20,975 nt of DNA from the NCBI GenBank assembly GCA_030180075.1, contig JASNJN010000237.1, positions 1 to 20,975 on the forward strand, given 5' to 3'. The DNA comes from Mikrocytos mackini (Eukaryota > Endomyxa > Ascetosporea > Mikrocytida > Mikrocytiidae). The first letter of the stretch is position 1. Every line of letters starts with the position of its first letter. Shown here in pieces: positions 17,298 to 20,975 of this stretch. Made by a program: the position numbers and the translations under genes. Below the pieces are notes generated by a model. The model was not told where the DNA came from and made no database searches. It worked only from the letters and a program-made list of their open reading frames with translations.

Positions 17298-18205
17298 ATG
17301 TATAATACTAAATTCGCTCCAATATACTTACTACCAATTCGAATTCCTTTTAAACAAAGAGACAGGAGATACAATCGTCTATCTCCAAGCAACTGTCTTC
17401 TTTCGCAGATATCACATGTTTTGATAGCGGCACGACATACACAAACGTGTACTTTCATAAGAACAAAGGCCCTTTTTCAGTGGAATCGAACAAAGACTCT
17501 ACTATTCCAAAACACAATCTTCAGTTACGCAAAGATTTCTTTAAACAAAGTGCCAATGGTTATTTATAACTTTAGTTATCGTCGGACAGTCGTAGATACT
17601 CTGAAACTCTCGACATTAACAGGCAAAGTATTTGTGACTTGTATGCATTGTTCAGAACTATTATAGGTAAGTTCCGTAAGCTATTTTCTGATAAATTAGG
17701 AAGCGATTGAGTAATTATTCACTTTGACGTAACGCCGATTATCCAACGTCACGGGTATTCAATAAGGCATAACCCAACAATACGATCTGGGTTGTAGGAG
17801 TGATGGACATTTACATCAAGAAGTGCTTTCTTCAATTTACCCCCACGATCAAGAAACGATTTGCATCACTTCGTGAACAAGTGGATTGCGCGCGGCTCCA
17901 TCGTCCGCGCGGATTCTCTAGCTTCCTATTACACGCTAAACGATATAGGATTTACACATCACCGCGTAAATCATAGCCGCCATTTGGTAAGTCGAGACGG
18001 AATTAATACAAATTGTACAGAAGGCTTATTCCGGTGTATAAAGAAAATGAGAAGAAAGTATGACGCAAAGTATAATGGCGTAGAATCTCTTTCGTTAATT
18101 TGTCTGAGTTTTGTTATCGATCTGGATTTGGCGCCTGGAATAGACAAGAAGCTTTTGGCAAAATTTATTTGCTTTTTAAAAGGTTATAGAATGGCTAGAT
18201 TATGA
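17298..18205 (+). pseudogene. Merlin/IS1595 transposase relic 2, near full length
   Basis: The span of about 302 codons equals a normal Merlin transposase. ATG at 17298 opens a frame to 17666 whose end (TIFSYAKISLNKVPMVIYNF) fits the N-terminal region of the family. In the next frames follow IIGKFRKLFSDKLGSD, an in-frame TGA, VIIHFDVTPI (first catalytic Asp, 17726-17728), RHNPTI, a shift, IWVVGVMDIYIKKCFL, another shift near 17830, then LPPRSRNDLHHFVNKWIARG, VRADSLASYY (second Asp), HRVNHSRHLVSRDG and NCTEGLFRCIKKMRRK (Glu). All three catalytic residues survive, but several frameshifts and a stop do not. It differs clearly from relic 1 in the region before the Glu, so two Merlin lineages have invaded. 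Confidence 0.82.
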
Positions 18206-18708
18206 ATAAATCAGACGTCTTTTTAATGATTAAAAGAATAAATAAATATCATATTATAACTAATTTAATAACAATTTTTTTTTCATTTATGGACTGTTAA
18301 AATAACAAAAAACTTCACCAATCTAAATTCTTAAAATGTTATAATAAAATATTATAAAATGAAAACAATTTCGCTGAATATTAAAGTTTTATAGCCTTTT
18401 AAAATCAAATTTCGCGGCCCGTTTTCCATTATCTTGGGCAATATGTTCTTTATAATAAAATCTCAACACTAAGATTTAAAAGGAAGACGGGCTGCAGCAA
18501 TACACTACAGCCCGTCTTCCTTATTGGACCCATTTTGGGTGAAAATTAAAGCTTTTTCGATTAATACATTCACTTTTTCGGGATTTTGGAATTTTTGAAA
18601 CGTCAGTACATGAATTTGTTAAATAGAGATTTTACCATAACTAAATCTATTTTCCAAACAGATATATTTTCTAATAACAATCTAATATTCCTATAGGTTT
18701 TATAACCA
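18206..18708. other. Intergenic stretch between Merlin relic 2 and the secreted-protein gene
   Basis: AT-rich with no gene. It contains the strong hairpin at 18480-18522. The last 40 bases before the ATG at 18709 are AT-rich with a TATAACC just upstream; no promoter can be named with confidence. Confidence 0.5.
18480..18522. repeat. Strong 15-bp hairpin with 13-base loop
   Basis: AAGGAAGACGGGCTG (18480-18494) pairs perfectly with 18508-18522. The stem is GC-rich against an AT-rich background. No flanking target duplication is visible. It could be a fused pair of transposon ends left by a deletion, or a structured RNA end; neither can be shown here. Confidence 0.8.
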
Positions 18709-19884
18709 ATGAAAATATTCATTCTCATAGCATTTTGTTTTCAAATTGTTACACAAGGTACAGCGAATGAAACAACCCACAATCTAACAATATTCTATGC
18801 CAATATGCTATACCATGCGATAAAGGAGGAATATGTTGCTTCTTTACGCGAGAAAGAGCCAGACTATATTTCTCCAATTTCTTCAAAAAATAAAATTTCG
18901 AACACAATTACCTCGCTCATACGGGACCAACTCACATTACAACACCATTCAAACGATACTTACATCTTCCAACTCGAAGAACTTTACGACAAAGAAAGAT
19001 TCGACCAAATCTCTAAGTCTTTGCTTTCTCTTCAGACACAGTATAACTCACTAAAGAATGACCAATTCGACATTTCAATTCTAAAAGATTCCAACTTATA
19101 TTCTTCCTTCTCCTATGATTTACGCAAGTTCATACGCAGCATATCTTCTTTAATCACTTCCTATTTCTCAATAGAAACTTTTCTCCTTCAAAGTTTTGAC
19201 TCTTCATCATTAAACATTAAAAGTCTAATCAAAGATTTTACAAATTCAGATTTGCAATTCATTTCTGAATTAGGAGAATATCTAAAAGCTAAATTTCAAA
19301 GCAATTTATTGACTAAAGAGGAAAAAATTTATAAATTAAACAAAATAAAAGTACAAAACTATTTCAAAACTTTAAAGGCTTTACTACAAAAGAGAAAAAT
19401 AAAAGTTTTAAATTTCTTTAATCTTTTAAATGCAAAATTAAAAGAAGAATCCTTCAAAGAGAAAGAAAACGAACCTCAAAAGAAGCATCTGGATAACTTA
19501 AAGAGGTATTTGGAAGTACATGAAACACTAAGAACTTTGCTTCCTATGTTAGACAATTATATAAAACGTTTATTAGTCCCCAAAATGAAACTAAATAGAT
19601 TTTCAAAGATTTTAAGAATTCAGGAAATTGGAATTAGAGCAATAGATGAATTTGAAGAAATAAGAGATGTTGTCAATGAAACACTTTATAATAAAATTAA
19701 AGATGAAATTAAGGAGACAGGGAAATTAAAAAGAAGGTTTATTTTTGTATTGAAAATTATAATGGACTTTTTACCAGTTACATTTTTGGAAATATCGCTC
19801 GCTATTGTGTTGAATAATAGAATTTCGATGGTATTTGAAAAGTATATGCAAGTTATCAAGGATTATTTAAATAAGTATTATTGA
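18709..19884 (+). CDS. Predicted secreted or membrane-anchored helical protein, unknown family
   Basis: One uninterrupted frame of 391 residues runs from ATG at 18709 to TGA at 19882-19884. Residues 1-20 (MKIFILIAFCFQIVTQGTAN) look like a signal peptide. Potential N-glycosylation sites follow at once (NET, NLT). The middle (about 60-340) is rich in Lys, Glu, Leu, Ser and Asn, with long amphipathic stretches that suggest alpha-helices or coiled coil and no cysteines in the mature core that I noted. Residues about 344-367 (FIFVLKIIMDFLPVTFLEIS and on) are hydrophobic enough for a membrane segment, leaving a tail of about 20 residues ending KYY. I do not recognise the family. Among the window's genes it is the best candidate for a live host gene: full length, no breaks, no transposon motif. 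The next gene is convergent, 220 bases away. Confidence 0.85.
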   Translation: MKIFILIAFCFQIVTQGTANETTHNLTIFYANMLYHAIKEEYVASLREKEPDYISPISSKNKISNTITSLIRDQLTLQHHSNDTYIFQLEELYDKERFDQISKSLLSLQTQYNSLKNDQFDISILKDSNLYSSFSYDLRKFIRSISSLITSYFSIETFLLQSFDSSSLNIKSLIKDFTNSDLQFISELGEYLKAKFQSNLLTKEEKIYKLNKIKVQNYFKTLKALLQKRKIKVLNFFNLLNAKLKEESFKEKENEPQKKHLDNLKRYLEVHETLRTLLPMLDNYIKRLLVPKMKLNRFSKILRIQEIGIRAIDEFEEIRDVVNETLYNKIKDEIKETGKLKRRFIFVLKIIMDFLPVTFLEISLAIVLNNRISMVFEKYMQVIKDYLNKYY

Positions 19885-20068
19885 TTTATAAGGGAAATGG
19901 ACTATAAATACAAAGAATTAAGACATGTTAATCGGGAAAACTATCTGTAAGACTATTAAAATGATTTTGGTTTGTAATACGAAATACAAAACGTAAAATG
20001 GATTGTTTTATGTAGTGTGAAGAAAACTTAATGTTGTTGAATTAAATCTTATTGAATTAAATGTGTAT

Positions 20069-20093
20069 TATCTATCAATCAATCTATCTATCT
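20069..20093. repeat. Short TCAA/TCTA microsatellite
   Basis: TATCTATCAATCAATCTATC and a little more form an imperfect tetranucleotide run. It lies in the 220-base gap between the two convergent genes, just past the stop of the minus-strand gene. Confidence 0.8.
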
Positions 20094-20104
20094 TCTAGCC
20101 ATGT

Positions 20105-20494
20105 TCAAATACCTTGAAGAGTGGCATAGCATTTTTCGACTTCCTGATTCCATTCAAACTTAAAACTCTCCCTTTTATCTTTGTTATCTTTTTGCAAAAT
20201 ATCCGTATAAACACTTAAAACCTTATCACAATGCCCCAGTAATGATTCTAAATAATCTTCGCTAACTTCTGCATCAGCTACACCCCCTTCATATTGCGTC
20301 AAATACTTCCAAAACCTTTTTGTAGCAACTAACCAGTTTTGATTCGGGTCAAATTTGAAGATATAAGAAATTATGTTGAAAAATGAGAGTTGAAAGAATC
20401 GTATGAAGTTCTCAAACTTATCAACCAACATAATCTCAACTTTTTTATATCCATCTTTCATCCCCTCATTCCTAACGTAATTTGGATCAAACAT
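20105..20494 (-). CDS. Unrecognised helical protein, C-terminal part (129 residues)
   Basis: ATG at 20494-20492 opens a frame ending at 20105 (EKCYATLQGI). In the same frame upstream of this ATG, six or more codons also read as plausible protein (TIKSE) back to a TAA. The preceding minus-strand frame stops only 8 bases earlier in a different frame, so this is most likely the C-terminal half of one gene split by a 1-base shift. The sequence is rich in aromatic and charged residues (ENFIRFFQLSFFNIISYIFK, WLVATKRFWKYLTQYEGG), looks largely helical, and has no signal peptide. I recognise no family. Alternatives are two overlapping genes or a very short intron. Confidence 0.65.
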   Translation of the reverse strand: MFDPNYVRNEGMKDGYKKVEIMLVDKFENFIRFFQLSFFNIISYIFKFDPNQNWLVATKRFWKYLTQYEGGVADAEVSEDYLESLLGHCDKVLSVYTDILQKDNKDKRESFKFEWNQEVEKCYATLQGI

Positions 20495-20502
20495 TTCCGA
20501 TT

Positions 20503-20975
20503 TTATTGTTTTAATGTTTTAAACATGCCTTCTTTTATTTGTTTTAGCATCATATAATTTTTTATAGCAAATTTGTTCATCTCTCCGTCTTTCTCATACC
20601 TCTTGTTGAATGTATAAACAATAGTTTTTCCATTATCCTTTAATTCTTTTGTAAGTATACAGAGTATATACTCCATAAATATATTAACAGCCAAATAATT
20701 TATGTAAGTATCCATACACTCTGATCGTTTATTCTCATCCAACTTTCCAAAGGCACCCAAGCCCTGTTTGGTATATTTCTTCAAGAAATCCAGGGCTACA
20801 TGGGTAATGCTAAATAATAAAAGGATCGTTTTTTCATTCTTAAACTTGAAAGTATCATCAGAGCTTCCAAGTTTCTTATAAAGCATAGATGCTCGGTTAA
20901 AAGGTTTCGTAATGTTTGAATTCATCATGAATACCTTGTGGTGGATAATTGAAAGCTCATCTGGATCATTTGTAT
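20503..20975 (-). CDS. Unrecognised helical protein, N-terminal/middle part, runs off the window
   Basis: The frame is open from the window edge (TNDPDELSIIHHKVF) through an internal MM at 20928 to the stop at 20503-20505. The true start is therefore probably outside the window, and the methionine at 20928 need not be it. The visible 157 residues have no known motif: a hydrophobic patch TILLLFSITHVALDFL, a mid segment INYLAVNIFMEYILCILTK, and charged helical stretches around them. The frame ends FKTLKQ-stop among three A4 runs, and the next frame on the same strand (20494-20105) follows 8 bases later. I read both as one gene broken by a small indel, real or from sequencing. Confidence 0.65.
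   Translation of the reverse strand, partial: TNDPDELSIIHHKVFMMNSNITKPFNRASMLYKKLGSSDDTFKFKNEKTILLLFSITHVALDFLKKYTKQGLGAFGKLDENKRSECMDTYINYLAVNIFMEYILCILTKELKDNGKTIVYTFNKRYEKDGEMNKFAIKNYMMLKQIKEGMFKTLKQ

Noticed and set aside
20497-20515. Programmed -1 frameshift site between the two minus-strand frames
   Set aside because: The A-runs do not form an X-XXY-YYZ heptamer in the correct frame; a simple indel is the plainer explanation.
1-20975. CRISPR array, prophage, operon or bacterial defence system
   Set aside because: No regularly spaced repeats, no bacterial gene layout; all recognised proteins are eukaryotic-type transposases or unknown host-like proteins.

Overview
The window reads as an AT-rich eukaryotic genome dominated by decayed cut-and-paste DNA transposons. 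There are no operons or Shine-Dalgarno-like signals, and the only uninterrupted host-like gene has no visible intron. Five transposase superfamilies are present: hAT, piggyBac, MULE, Tc1/IS630 and Merlin/IS1595. This mix with compact intronless genes would suit a transposon-rich microsporidian. That is an inference; an arthropod or other invertebrate sequence is not excluded.

Left part (1-4418): a minus-strand hAT transposase relic (482-2405) is flanked by blocks crowded with TGTCA/TGACA half-sites. The right block ends at 2944 in a hAT-type terminus. The very next base resumes the reading frame of a second, plus-strand hAT transposase (2945-4418), which suggests one hAT landed inside another. 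A 228-bp hAT MITE sits at 41-268.

Middle (4419-12386): an unassigned AT-rich stretch is followed by a 209-bp hAT MITE with a perfect 8-bp target duplication. Next come a piggyBac transposase that is intact except for its N-terminus, a zinc-finger MULE transposase lacking its C-terminal part, and a Tc1/IS630 relic (11233-12071) recognised only by reading through stops and a frameshift.

Right-middle (12387-18205): a complete hAT element of 2,227 bp has a perfect 8-bp duplication and three nonsense mutations. It carries a nested MITE that contains a perfect 38-bp GC-rich palindrome. Then come two nested inverted-repeat elements, a Merlin relic, a foldback MULE-type MITE with a perfect 9-bp duplication, and a second, different Merlin relic.

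Right end (18206-20975): this is the host-like part. A predicted secreted, helix-rich protein (18709-19884) faces a convergent, unrecognised helical protein. The second gene is split by a frameshift and runs off the window. I see no pathway linking these two genes, and no convincing new multi-gene system. The interest lies in the insertion history, the TGTCA dyad array, the foldback structures, and whether the piggyBac gene and the split gene are still functional.
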